Of a stretch of DNA of 64,000 nucleotides, positions 8,334 to 17,010 are shown one piece after another (positions within the stretch are counted from its first letter, which is position 1; each line of letters opens with the position of its first letter). The notes under the pieces were generated by a model, which saw only the letters and a list, made by a program, of their open reading frames with translations, was not told where the DNA came from and ran no database searches. Location: NCBI RefSeq assembly GCF_001667775.1, contig NZ_LZJI01000073.1, positions 1 to 64,000 on the forward strand. Reading direction: 5' to 3'. This DNA is from Mycobacterium sp. E1747 (GTDB lineage Bacteria > Actinomycetota > Actinomycetes > Mycobacteriales > Mycobacteriaceae). The translations under genes and the position numbers were made by a program.

Positions 8334-9400
8334 CCAGCCCGACCCTGAATTCTTCGTCCCGCCGGCAGCGCGATCTCGACCGACGCACCGATGAACTGCG
8401 CATCCGGGCGAGCGTCCTGCTGCGGACCGCACCGGCGGAGGACACCGACCGTGCCGCAGAGATGATCGCGCTGGTCAGCGCCATCTCCGAGGTGCTGGTC
8501 ACCCAGCCATCGGGTAGCTCTGTCGCCGACTCCCTGACGGGGCTGGCGGCAGATCTGCAAGAGCTCGCATTCGACCTGTATCGGCACCAGGCCGCGGAGC
8601 AGGAGCTGCGCGTCGGCGGCTTCAGTAAGGCGTTACGGCGACTGCAGCTGAGCACCGACAGCGCCGTACTCGTCAAGGACGCCTGCGATGAGGTCCGCCG
8701 CAGTTGTGGCTTCGAGCGGGTGCTGCTATCCCGCGTCGATCACAGCCGCTGCCGCCCGTGGCGGGCCAGCAGCGACGCTCGCCGGCAGCCGTGGTTCACC
8801 AGTTGGGTCGACGGTGATATCAGCCTGCACGACCTCTCGCTGGAACATGTTGTCGCCGAACGTCATCCCGACGTCATCGATACCCGCCAAGCCGGCGGCC
8901 ATGACATGATCCGGCAGAGCCGATCGACCTCGTACGCGGTGGCTCCGATCGATCCGGGCGGGCAGGTTTCCGGCCTGTTCCACGCCGACCACGGGGTCGG
9001 CGGTCGACCCTGTGACGAGACCGACCGCAACATCCTCAACGCCTTCACCGTGGTGTTCAGTCACGTCTACGAGCGGGCGTTCCTCCTCGAACGCTTGCGC
9101 TTTCAGCAGCTTCGGCTGCGCGAGACCCTGGCCGCCGTCGACGCCGAGGTCGGCAGGCTGGCGACCTTGCGACCGCTGAATTCGGGCGCTTCCCTACGCG
9201 CGGGACTCAGCCGGCGCGAGGACGAGGTGCTCGATCTGCTCGTCCGGGGGATGAGCAACAACGCCATCGCCGAGGCGCTCTGCATCAGCGTCCGCACGGC
9301 CAAGGCGCACGTGACCAGCATTCTGATCAAACTCGGTGCGAAAAATCGCTCGCAGGTGATCGCGCAGCTGCACTCGGTACCGAGGATCTCCGCCGACTGA
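8330..9400 (+). CDS. GAF-LuxR family transcriptional regulator (second of tandem pair)
   Basis: A 356-residue paralogue of the preceding regulator. A helical N terminus is followed by a GAF-like segment (CDEVRRSCGFERVLLSRVD and TSYAVAPIDPGGQVSGLFHAD), then the C-terminal LuxR helix-turn-helix LSRREDEVLDLLVRGMSNNA and SVRTAKAHVTSILIKLGAKN. The ATGA overlap suggests coupled translation and perhaps heterodimer formation. The next genes (Rid protein and acyl-CoA-dehydrogenase-like flavoprotein) are likely targets from position alone. Confidence 0.9.
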   Translation: MTSPTLNSSSRRQRDLDRRTDELRIRASVLLRTAPAEDTDRAAEMIALVSAISEVLVTQPSGSSVADSLTGLAADLQELAFDLYRHQAAEQELRVGGFSKALRRLQLSTDSAVLVKDACDEVRRSCGFERVLLSRVDHSRCRPWRASSDARRQPWFTSWVDGDISLHDLSLEHVVAERHPDVIDTRQAGGHDMIRQSRSTSYAVAPIDPGGQVSGLFHADHGVGGRPCDETDRNILNAFTVVFSHVYERAFLLERLRFQQLRLRETLAAVDAEVGRLATLRPLNSGASLRAGLSRREDEVLDLLVRGMSNNAIAEALCISVRTAKAHVTSILIKLGAKNRSQVIAQLHSVPRISAD

Positions 9401-9534
9401 GCTATGCCGCCCGGCTTACCGGGAGCAATCGGCACCTTTGGCGGAGGCCATTCCGTCGACGGTCCGATGTGCGCGACGGGGCCGCATCGCCACGGTAGAG
9501 GCGTACGCACACCGCTAAAGGAGCACTTCACACC

Positions 9535-9996
9535 ATGAGCACTACCGTCACTGGTCATGTCAAGCGCTACGTCTACGGCCCCGAGGTCAACTACCTCGGC
9601 ACCGAGGCGTATCCGCACTACTCGTTCTGCGACATCACCCAAGCCGGCAACACGCTGTACTGCTCGGGGGTCACACCGACTCGAGGTGTCCAGGACGGCA
9701 CGAACTACCCATACAACCTCGAGGTCGTCTCGGCCGGTGACTTCCGCGGGCAGTACGACTGGGTGCTGGGCACCCTGGGCCGGATGCTCGTGCTCGCAGG
9801 TGCGCAATTCCCGCGCGACGTCGTGAACGTGACGGTGATGTGCACTGACATGCAGGCCCTCAACGGGAGTGTCGACATCTGGGCCAAGCACTTCGGCGAC
9901 GCCTGGCCCGCCCTGACCTACATGCAGGTGACGGCCCTCTACCACCCGGAGCAGATGGTCGAGGCCAACGCCATCGCCGTGATCGGGGACAACTAA
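9535..9996 (+). CDS. Rid family protein (RidA/YjgF/UK114 fold)
   Basis: A 153-residue chorismate-mutase-like fold protein with GNTLYCSGVTP, FRGQYDWVLGTLGRMLVLAGA and VVNVTVMCTDM, the strand-helix pattern of the Rid family. RidA enzymes that hydrolyse imines carry an Arg before the last strand; here that region reads YHPEQMVEANAIAVIG with no Arg, so it is probably a non-deaminase Rid subgroup. GGAG lies ten bases before the ATG. The stop TAA shares its last base with the ATG of the next gene, which suggests the two work in one pathway. Confidence 0.85.
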   Translation: MSTTVTGHVKRYVYGPEVNYLGTEAYPHYSFCDITQAGNTLYCSGVTPTRGVQDGTNYPYNLEVVSAGDFRGQYDWVLGTLGRMLVLAGAQFPRDVVNVTVMCTDMQALNGSVDIWAKHFGDAWPALTYMQVTALYHPEQMVEANAIAVIGDN

Positions 9997-11264
9997 TGGC
10001 AGCGGGCGAACACGTCGTCGAGATGACGGCGGCCGAGCAGCAGGAGGTCATTGCGGCGGCTCGTGAGCTGGCAGTCGAGTTCGACGCCGCCGGCGCAAAA
10101 GCCGACGAGGAGAACCAGTTCCCGTTCGCGCTGGTGCCGCGCTACAAGGCAGCGGGTCTGGCCCGGTTCGGGGTTCCCAAGCGTTACGGCGGTGGCGGAG
10201 CGGATATTTGGACGATCGCGCGGGTTTCTCGCGCGCTTGCCAACGGCGATCCCGCGATTGCGCTGGCGTTCAACATGCATCAGTGCATGCTCGGCATCTA
10301 CAAGGCGATGATGACCGAAGAGCAGCGTGAGTACTGGCTGCGGCGCATCGTCGACGAGAACCTGCTGATGTGCGCCGCGTTCAGTGAGGACCGCGCCGGC
10401 GTCACCGGCCTGTCCGACGTGACCGCGACACCGGTCGACGGTGGATATCGCATCAGCGGGCGCAAGTCGTGGGTGACGCTCTCGGAGGCGGCCGACCTGC
10501 TGACGTTCAGCGCGACCGTCACTGATGCCGACGGCACCCTGCCGGAGGATCACGCGGAAAAGGTCAATCGCGAGCAGATCTTCATCGTCGACAAAAACTC
10601 GCCCGGCGTTGAGGTCCTGCGGACATGGAACACCCACGGTATGCGCGCCACCGGCACGCAGACCGTGATGTTCACCGACGCGATCGTGCCGACCGACGCA
10701 CTTGTCGGCACCATGCGGGGCGGGTTGTTCGCGCAACTCGAGTGGGTCACGATGACCTTCTCGGGCGTCTACCTCGGGCTGGCGGACAAGGCATATGCAT
10801 CCATGCTGAAAACCCTGCAAAAGAAGAGCCTTGGTGCCACCGCGGCCGCCTCCGACAATCCGTTGCGAGAGAAGGGCTGGGTGCAGCACGACGTCGGCCG
10901 TTTGAAAAGCCGCCTGGAACAGGCCGAGCGTCTACTCGAGATGTCCTGCCGACTGCTCATCGAGGGGCGTGACGCGAACTGGGATCCGATGGCCCGGCCG
11001 GCACTACTGAATCCGGTAAAGCTGTTTGTATGTGAGACGGCCCAGGACATCACCGAGACCGGCATGCGCTTGATCGGTGGCTCGACGTTCCGTCGCGGCA
11101 ATCTCCTCGAGCGGCTCTACCGCGACGCGCGAAGTGGACCGTTCCAGCCCGTCACCCCGGACCAGAGTTACGAAATGCTCGGGCAGTTCGAACTCGGGTT
11201 GATGAGCGTTCCGGCACCACAACTGGCGCACGACGGCGAACCACAGCTCGCGGCCAGTCGCTGA
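9996..11264 (+). CDS. Acyl-CoA-dehydrogenase-fold flavoprotein
   Basis: A 422-residue protein with the family order: N-terminal helical domain (GLARFGVPKRYGGGGAD), middle beta domain (CAAFSEDRAGVTGLSDV, GRKSWVTLS) and C-terminal helical domain (MRLIGGSTFRRGNLLERLYRDA). At the place of the usual catalytic Glu (YEGT in medium-chain enzymes) it reads FQPVT. A Glu in QLEWVTMTFSGVYLG lies where isovaleryl-CoA dehydrogenases keep theirs, so it may still be a dehydrogenase; otherwise a flavin monooxygenase of the same fold is possible. It is coupled to the Rid gene (TAATG). Confidence 0.85.
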   Translation: MAAGEHVVEMTAAEQQEVIAAARELAVEFDAAGAKADEENQFPFALVPRYKAAGLARFGVPKRYGGGGADIWTIARVSRALANGDPAIALAFNMHQCMLGIYKAMMTEEQREYWLRRIVDENLLMCAAFSEDRAGVTGLSDVTATPVDGGYRISGRKSWVTLSEAADLLTFSATVTDADGTLPEDHAEKVNREQIFIVDKNSPGVEVLRTWNTHGMRATGTQTVMFTDAIVPTDALVGTMRGGLFAQLEWVTMTFSGVYLGLADKAYASMLKTLQKKSLGATAAASDNPLREKGWVQHDVGRLKSRLEQAERLLEMSCRLLIEGRDANWDPMARPALLNPVKLFVCETAQDITETGMRLIGGSTFRRGNLLERLYRDARSGPFQPVTPDQSYEMLGQFELGLMSVPAPQLAHDGEPQLAASR

Positions 11265-11307
11265 ACCTCGCTCAGGGACCGGATCGTCCACAGGCGGCCG
11301 GCGGGCG

Positions 11308-12486
11308 CTAACCCGCGACACCAGCCAGTTCGTGTGCCACCGCATCGAATGCGCGCAGCGTGTCCAACATGTGCGGTTCGTGGGAGTGGGCCTGGGTGGA
11401 CACCTTGGCGGCGACGACCTCCGCGGCGCGGTTGACGTAGACCATCTGGCCGCACATGCCAAGGCACAGCACGACATTGCTGCCCGGGTACGGAAACCAC
11501 ATCTGGTTGCGGTACATCCCGCCGGGAAGATCGGTGTCGTGGTCGGGACTGGCGGCGAACGCCTCCCGCGAGTCGGTTCCGCCGTCGAAGGTGTCGGCGA
11601 GCCACGCCGCCGGCACCACTTGCCGACCGGTCAACGACACACCGTCGCGCAGGAACAACGAACCGAACCGGACCAGGTCGGTGAGGCAGGCGTTGACGCC
11701 GCCGTCGAAAAAGCCGGTGCCGACGGAGTCGACCGCGATGGTGGCGTCGCACTCGGCGCCGATGCGACTCCACAGCAGTTCCGACATCAGTTCCGGCATC
11801 CGCTGACCGCCGGCGGCCTCGCAGATCCAGCCGAGCACGTCGGTTTCACACGAGCGGTATTCGAACGGGCCGCCGTGCGCCGATTTCTGCCGCAGGGTCA
11901 GCAGGAACTCACGCAGCGTGGCGGGGGCGTCCGAGTTTCGCCTGGGCGCCCACCCCATCGCCTGGTCGAGCAGATGTATCTCCGCGGCCGGATCGTCGTA
12001 GTCTTCGGAGAACTTGATGCCCGACCTCATGTCCAGCAGGTGGCGTACCGTCGCACCGGCGTAGCCACAGCTCGCCAAGTCGGGGACGAAAGCCGTGACC
12101 GGCGCGTCGAGCTGGATGGCGCCGACCTCGTGCAGCGCGCCGACGACAGCGCCCACCAGCGACTTGCTCACCGAAAACAACAGGTGCCGGGTGTCGGCGG
12201 CCATGCCATGCAGGTACTCCTCGGCCACCATCGACCCGCGGTGGGCGACGGCCCACCCGTCGGTGGCCGTGGCGGCCATCACCGCCCCGACGGTGGTGGC
12301 TGACCCGTCAGCGCTGGCCAGGCCGATCTCGGCGACGGGGGCGCCTGCCGCGGGCAACGCGGCGACCGGTCCGGTCCCGCGGGGGATCATGGCCGTTGGC
12401 ACGAAGTCTTCGACGTGTTGAAACGACCAATGCGCATAGGGCGCCGACAGCCAGTTGTCCAGGGAGATACCGGCCGGGGCGCTCAC
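11308..12486 (-). CDS. Serine hydrolase, beta-lactamase/class C esterase fold
   Basis: A 392-residue protein of the penicillin-binding/beta-lactamase-like superfamily. The nucleophile motif SxxK is SVSK at residues 105-108; the second motif is YRS at 210-212 (YxS in place of YxN). HLLDMRSGIKFSEDYDDP is typical of the family. No signal peptide is seen, so a cytoplasmic esterase, amidase or acyltransferase is more likely than a cell-wall enzyme. The GTG start at 12486 overlaps the stop of the ATP-grasp gene (GTGA), which fixes the start and implies a joint function. Confidence 0.87.
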   Translation of the reverse strand: MSAPAGISLDNWLSAPYAHWSFQHVEDFVPTAMIPRGTGPVAALPAAGAPVAEIGLASADGSATTVGAVMAATATDGWAVAHRGSMVAEEYLHGMAADTRHLLFSVSKSLVGAVVGALHEVGAIQLDAPVTAFVPDLASCGYAGATVRHLLDMRSGIKFSEDYDDPAAEIHLLDQAMGWAPRRNSDAPATLREFLLTLRQKSAHGGPFEYRSCETDVLGWICEAAGGQRMPELMSELLWSRIGAECDATIAVDSVGTGFFDGGVNACLTDLVRFGSLFLRDGVSLTGRQVVPAAWLADTFDGGTDSREAFAASPDHDTDLPGGMYRNQMWFPYPGSNVVLCLGMCGQMVYVNRAAEVVAAKVSTQAHSHEPHMLDTLRAFDAVAHELAGVAG

Positions 12487-13955
12487 GCGCGCGCGACGAG
12501 GCGAGAGACGATCGGCGCGGCGGGCGTCAGGGGCGTCGAGACGAACTTCGCCTTCATGCCCTTCACCCAACGCTGGCAGCGCTCGCTGAGCTTGTAGTCG
12601 TCGGTTTGCAGGTGTGAGCGAGTGACGAGCACGCCGAGTTGCGCACCCTCGGAACGCAAGTCGCCGGGCGCGGCGACCCGCAGGTAGAAGGCCTCGGAGC
12701 CGTCGAGCAGCGTGGCCCAGTCGTTGGCGGTCCGTGAAAAGGAGACCCGACCGTCGTCGTCGATGCGCCATACCCCGGTGCGTGGCGTCGCGGTGAAGAT
12801 CTCGATATCCGGCGACGTCTCCGTGATGATCACCTGGCCCCAGACCTCGTCTTCGCCATAGCCCCGCTCCCAGCGCGAGTTGATTTCGTCGACGTCGAGC
12901 TCGTACTCGACGTCCATGTACTCGAGCAGGTGAAAGAGGAACAGCGGGATGTCGGCGTAGGCCTCGGTGGTCAGGTTCGTCATCGGGCTCGCGCCGCTCA
13001 GGCGCGGGTTCACCTCGCCGAGGTAGAGCTCATCGGAGTCGAGATCATGCAGCAGGTCCACCTCGAAGTAGCCGAGGTAACCCTCGCGGCGCATGACGTC
13101 GCCCAGCTTCGACACCATCTCCCGCGCGGCGTGCGTCTGGGCCGGCGGCAACACCTCGCGCCAGATGTCGTTGCCGCACCAACTGCCCCGGCTCGGAGTC
13201 AGCTCCGAATAACCGACCAGACTCGTCATCGCGGGGCCGACCACGGTGCCGTGGCGGGTCACGGCACCTTCGAGGCACACCTCGACATTGCGGATGCGCT
13301 TCATGACTTTGACTTCCTGCTGCGAGGTCAGCGCACCGGCGTGCTCGTCCCAGTCGCGCTGACCGTGCACAAAGAACGTCCCGCTGCCGGCGGCGCCGTA
13401 GGCGATCGAGATGACGAGGTCGTCGCCCAATCCGGCGTTTTGCGCGAGCGTAAGCAGTTCGTCGTAGGAACCGACCCGTCCGATTGCGTGCGGCACGCTG
13501 GGTATGCCCGCCTCGTTGGCCAGGCGCGTCATGACGATCTTGGAGCCCAGGCGGTTGCGCAGCTCGATCGGCGGGTGCATGACCTCGAGGCCGGCCGACC
13601 GCGCGAGGGCCTGAATTTCCTCGTTCATCATCACAAAGCAGCATTTGCCGCCGGGGCCTTTGCCCGCGATGAACTCGAGCGTCTCGGGATCGGAGAGCAG
13701 GTGGCTGCACACCTCGTCCATCGAGTCGAAATCACGGCGGTCGCGCCGCCGGGGCACGAACACGCGCGAATGTGTGCCCTCAAAAGAGTCAAAGTAGGTG
13801 AGGTAGAAGAAGTTTCGTATCCAGCGGTCCACACCGAGCAGGTTGAACGGGGTCGGCGAGATGAAGAACAGCGGCACCTTGTTGGTGTGGAAGAACGCGC
13901 GGACGTCCGAAAGGCCTTTGAGCGGGCCGCGCCGGTCCGGTTCGGGCACGATCAC
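12483..13955 (-). CDS. ATP-grasp ligase-like protein of unknown substrate
   Basis: A 490-residue protein with an ATP-grasp core: ELRNRLGSKIVMTRLANEAG, ISIAYGAAGSGTFFV (phosphate loop) and YLGYFEVDLLHD, then LYLGEVNPRLSGASPMTNLT, which holds the Mg-binding Glu and Asn. ATP-grasp enzymes join a carboxylate to an amine, thiol or hydroxyl through an acyl phosphate. The GTG at 13955 is provisional: codons just upstream (reading LLADRNAPAVNVSAGG) also look coding but meet a stop within about 60 bases without a good start, so a non-standard start or a frameshift there is possible. It overlaps the serine hydrolase gene. Confidence 0.82.
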   Translation of the reverse strand: MIVPEPDRRGPLKGLSDVRAFFHTNKVPLFFISPTPFNLLGVDRWIRNFFYLTYFDSFEGTHSRVFVPRRRDRRDFDSMDEVCSHLLSDPETLEFIAGKGPGGKCCFVMMNEEIQALARSAGLEVMHPPIELRNRLGSKIVMTRLANEAGIPSVPHAIGRVGSYDELLTLAQNAGLGDDLVISIAYGAAGSGTFFVHGQRDWDEHAGALTSQQEVKVMKRIRNVEVCLEGAVTRHGTVVGPAMTSLVGYSELTPSRGSWCGNDIWREVLPPAQTHAAREMVSKLGDVMRREGYLGYFEVDLLHDLDSDELYLGEVNPRLSGASPMTNLTTEAYADIPLFLFHLLEYMDVEYELDVDEINSRWERGYGEDEVWGQVIITETSPDIEIFTATPRTGVWRIDDDGRVSFSRTANDWATLLDGSEAFYLRVAAPGDLRSEGAQLGVLVTRSHLQTDDYKLSERCQRWVKGMKAKFVSTPLTPAAPIVSRLVARA

Positions 13956-14065
13956 GCCGCCCGCGCTGACGTTGACGGCAGGCGCGTTGCGATCGGCGAG
14001 CAGGCGGTGAAGTCACACGGTTTCATTGTTCAAGTGTGGACCGCCCACGGCCGTGCGGCAGTCGC

Positions 14066-14758
14066 TTAACGCAGTTCTTTCATGAACTCTTTCGCCAACG
14101 GTCCGGCGGAGGCCGGGTTCTGGCCCGTGAAGAGATTGCGATCCCGCAACGTGTAGGGCTTCCAGAGTTCGCCGCGCGAGAAGTCGACGCCCATCTTCAC
14201 CAGCTCGTCCTCGGCGGTCCATCGCGCCTTCTCCCGCAGCCCAACGGCGTCCTCTTCGTCGTTGGTGAAAGCCGTGACCTGATATCCGGCGAATGGTGAA
14301 ACCCCGTTTCGCCGAGTAGCCAGCATGGCGACCGGAGCGTGGCAGACGATGGCCAGCGGCTTGCCGGATGCGAGCGCCGCGGTCAGTAAGCGACCGGAGT
14401 CGGCGTCCTGCCACAGGTCCTCCATCGGGCCGTGGCCGCCCGGGTAGTAGACGGCGTCGTAGTCCTCGAGACGGGCGTCGGCCAACTCGATGGGGCGGCG
14501 CAATTCGTCAGCCGATCGCAGGATCTCCTCGAGTTCCCGGGCGATCTCTTCGCTGCCGGCCATCGATGGACGCAGGCTCATCACATCCACGTGCGGCACA
14601 ACGCCTTTCGGCGTGGCAACCACGATTTGGTGACCGGCATCGGTGAGCTCGCGGTAGGGGGCCGCGAATTCCTCGGCCCAATAGCCGGTGGGATGCCGCG
14701 TGCCGTCCTCGAGGGTCCAGTAACTGGCACCGCTCACGACAAACAGAACTTTCGCCAT
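14066..14758 (-). CDS. DJ-1/PfpI family protein, Hsp31/glyoxalase III-like
   Basis: A 230-residue type 1 glutamine-amidotransferase-like protein. YYPGGHGPMEDLWQD supplies the acidic/glycine loop and LAIVCHAPVAML the nucleophile elbow Cys followed by His. Members of this subgroup convert methylglyoxal to lactate or act as chaperones/deglycases. The ATG at 14758 has GAGGGG just upstream. It lies upstream of the ATP-grasp gene on the same strand with a gap of about 110 bases, so it may or may not share its transcript. Confidence 0.88.
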   Translation of the reverse strand: MAKVLFVVSGASYWTLEDGTRHPTGYWAEEFAAPYRELTDAGHQIVVATPKGVVPHVDVMSLRPSMAGSEEIARELEEILRSADELRRPIELADARLEDYDAVYYPGGHGPMEDLWQDADSGRLLTAALASGKPLAIVCHAPVAMLATRRNGVSPFAGYQVTAFTNDEEDAVGLREKARWTAEDELVKMGVDFSRGELWKPYTLRDRNLFTGQNPASAGPLAKEFMKELR

Positions 14759-14840
14759 CGCGCATCCCCTCGTCAGCGTGCACCGGATCGACTACCCAGC
14801 CTCACCCATCCGATGGCCGGCGTGCAACCGCGAACCACCA

Positions 14841-15089
14841 TTACGACGCCGGTGCGAACTTCCACACGAGATCACGCGCACTCGCGGTCGTTCGATCGCA
14901 GGACACCGTGTGGCCGCTCGAGTCCTTCGTGGTCACATTCGGCATGGAACACGGGTGACCCGCGGCAGGTTTGTTCGCGGCGATGAGACCCAAACCGAGC
15001 GCGATCAGTGCGGCGATCACGGCAGAGACAATCGCCAGGCGGATGTAACCGATTTTCTTGTCCGTGTTGTTCTGCGCCACGGTTCGCAT
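14841..15089 (-). CDS. Small single-pass membrane or exported protein
   Basis: An 82-residue protein starting MRTVAQNNTDKKIGYIRLAI. One hydrophobic helix (about residues 18-40, AIVSAVIAALIALGLGLIA) is followed by a short polar tail with two Cys residues (HPCSMP and VSCDRT). The ATG at 15089 has AGGAG six bases upstream. No family is recognised. It could be an anchored protein with an extracytoplasmic disulfide. Confidence 0.7.
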   Translation of the reverse strand: MRTVAQNNTDKKIGYIRLAIVSAVIAALIALGLGLIAANKPAAGHPCSMPNVTTKDSSGHTVSCDRTTASARDLVWKFAPAS

Positions 15090-15369
15090 TGAGCGCTCCT
15101 GCCGTCGATGCATTGGGGTGGGTGGCCTCTGCGGCCCGCGATCAGCATCAGCGGCGGGCCTTGGAGGATCCTCAAAAGCTCCTTGGTGGCCCCCCGCAGC
15201 GGTGACCGCGCCGGACGACACGGCGGTGTAAATGGCTCTTAACAAGTGCCGGGTGCACATCGTCGCCCAGAGTTTGCCAATTAGATAGCTAAGGAATAAC
15301 AATTGTCGTGTCGTGCGAGCAGATGACGCCTGCAGGGGGATCATGACTTAGGGCGTCTCTATTCGAGGG

Positions 15370-15792
15370 GTGGTCGATGTGACGTCGGACGACTGGCAAC
15401 CGGTGGTGCGAGTTGGAGAACCAAAGTTCGTAGCCGGCCTTGGGAACCGGATCAAAGTTGAGGTCAAGACGCGGGGCTGGCTAAGCCGAGACTGGCGCAA
15501 CTATTTCGGTCTCCAAGTATCGCTGCAAGGGCTCGATGCCAGGTACTCGTCGTACCCCTGCTGGGATGAGGTCCAGCGCATCGTGGGCACGTGTGCCGTC
15601 GATGAGGCGGAGCGCTACATCGAAATGATCGATGCCGCAATCCACTACGCGAACAACAGATTGCGCCACGACACAATGCCCACGACGGTGCTACCGGGGA
15701 CGCAGCGGGATCACCGAGCATGCGCGGTGCGACGTCGCCAAGCGGCGCTCGATCAGCTGGCGAAGAAGTTGGCGCGGCCCGAGGCCGGGTAA
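15370..15792 (+). CDS. Hypothetical protein
   Basis: A 140-residue protein, GTG start, beginning MVDVTSDDWQPVVRVGEPKF and containing WLSRDWRNYFGLQVSLQGLDAR, then an acidic helix EAERYIEMIDAAIHYANNRL and a basic C terminus. No family is recognised. The frame is the only long one here on either strand, and the N-terminal half has a plausible mixed alpha/beta composition. A second GTG four codons downstream is an alternative start. It sits isolated in the right part of the accessory block. Confidence 0.55.
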   Translation: MVDVTSDDWQPVVRVGEPKFVAGLGNRIKVEVKTRGWLSRDWRNYFGLQVSLQGLDARYSSYPCWDEVQRIVGTCAVDEAERYIEMIDAAIHYANNRLRHDTMPTTVLPGTQRDHRACAVRRRQAALDQLAKKLARPEAG

Positions 15793-16137
15793 TGCCACAC
15801 CCGGCGGCGAATCCGGCCGCGCGGCAGCAGTTTTACCATTAACCTGCTTAATTATCTCCGTGTAATCAAGCGTCCGCGATAGAACGCTGACTGCCAATCG
15901 AAAACTCATTCACGTCGTACGACCATTCTTTGGCGCCCGCATCCCCGGACTAAAAGCAAATCGTCGGCGGGCAGACTCAATACGATTCGGTAATTGACTC
16001 AAACGCGCAAGGGGCGCACCGGCGAGCGTGAGTTGGCACGTCGCGCAGTACCCTTACCGTGCCCCGGAGTCACAGCCGATGGCGCAGCATTCGTGCGTCG
16101 CCCGGACCCGTCAAACCCCAAGCCGCGGAGGTGCCCG
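15793..16137. other. Intergenic region before echA14, no gene seen
   Basis: About 345 bases with no supported gene. The part from 15826 to 15995 is clearly richer in A and T than its surroundings (for example TTACCATTAACCTGCTTAAT), which could mark a promoter or the right-hand boundary of the accessory block. No inverted repeat, second tRNA end or insertion sequence is visible. Confidence 0.5.
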
Positions 16138-16908
16138 ATGGTCCAATCCGACCTGGTCTTGTCCACCGTCGACAATCGCGTCGCGCTCATCACCGTCAAT
16201 GACCCCGACCGGCGCAACGCCGTGACCGCAGAGATGTCGGCGCGCTTGCGCGAGGCCGTGGAGCGGGCCGAGGCCGATCCCGACGTGCACGCCGTCGTGA
16301 TCACCGGCGCCGGCAAGGCCTTCTGCGCCGGCGCGGACCTCAGCGCGCTCGGCGCCGCGGGCGGCGACAAAGCCGAGAAGGGCCTGCAGCAGCTCTACGA
16401 CGGATTCATGGCCGTCGGCGGCTGCCGGCTGCCGACCATCGCCGCCGTCAACGGCGCGGCCGTCGGGGCGGGTCTGAATCTCGCACTGGCCGCCGACGTG
16501 CGCATCGCGGGCCCGGGGGCCCTGTTCGACGCCCGATTCCAGAAGCTGGGATTGCACCCGGGCGGGGGCGCGACCTGGATGCTGCAGCGGGCGGTGGGCC
16601 CCCAGGTCGCCCGCGCGGCCTTGCTCTTCGGGATGCGTTTCGACGCCGAGGCCGCGGTGCAGCACGGCTTGGCGCTCACCGCGGCTGACGATCCGGTCGC
16701 CGCGGCGCTGGAGTTGGCCGCCGGGCCGGCGGCCGCCCCGCGCGAGGTGGTGCTGGCGACGAAGGCGACGATGCGCGCGACCATCAGCCCGGGGGCGCTC
16801 GATCATGAGCAGCACGTCTTCGCGATGCGCACGGAGCTCGGCCCGCAGGCGTACTCCATCCAGTCGCCGGAATTCGCTCAGCGGCTGGCGGCGGCGCGAC
16901 GGCGGTAG
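16138..16908 (+). CDS. echA14: Enoyl-CoA hydratase/isomerase, EchA14-like
   Basis: A 256-residue crotonase-fold protein, the same length as M. tuberculosis EchA14 (Rv2486), which is also adjacent to a lip gene. Oxyanion-hole motifs are CAGADLSAL and the [19 protein letters not shown] segment. Of the two acidic residues that catalyse hydration in classical crotonases, the equivalent second site ([12 protein letters not shown]) has no Glu, so it may act as an isomerase or on an unusual acyl-CoA. The ATG at 16138 has GGAG about eight bases upstream; longer in-frame starts lack one. Confidence 0.85.
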   Translation: MVQSDLVLSTVDNRVALITVNDPDRRNAVTAEMSARLREAVERAEADPDVHAVVITGAGKAFCAGADLSALGAAGGDKAEKGLQQLYDGFMAVGGCRLPTIAAVNGAAVGAGLNLALAADVRIAGPGALFDARFQKLGLHPGGGATWMLQRAVGPQVARAALLFGMRFDAEAAVQHGLALTAADDPVAAALELAAGPAAAPREVVLATKATMRATISPGALDHEQHVFAMRTELGPQAYSIQSPEFAQRLAAARRR

Positions 16909-17010
16909 TGCCCTCGCAGGTTCATAGGTTGGGATCGGTAGCGGATCGGCCAGAGTGTGCTTTGCTACGAAGACGCCGGCAGGCCCGGCGCCCGACCAAA
17001 GGACGTGCAC

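Noticed and set aside
15793..16137. Right-hand attachment site matching the tRNA-Arg 3' end
   Set aside because: I looked for a copy of CGTTCGAGTCGTGCC near the right edge of the accessory block and saw none, so integrase-mediated insertion is not supported.
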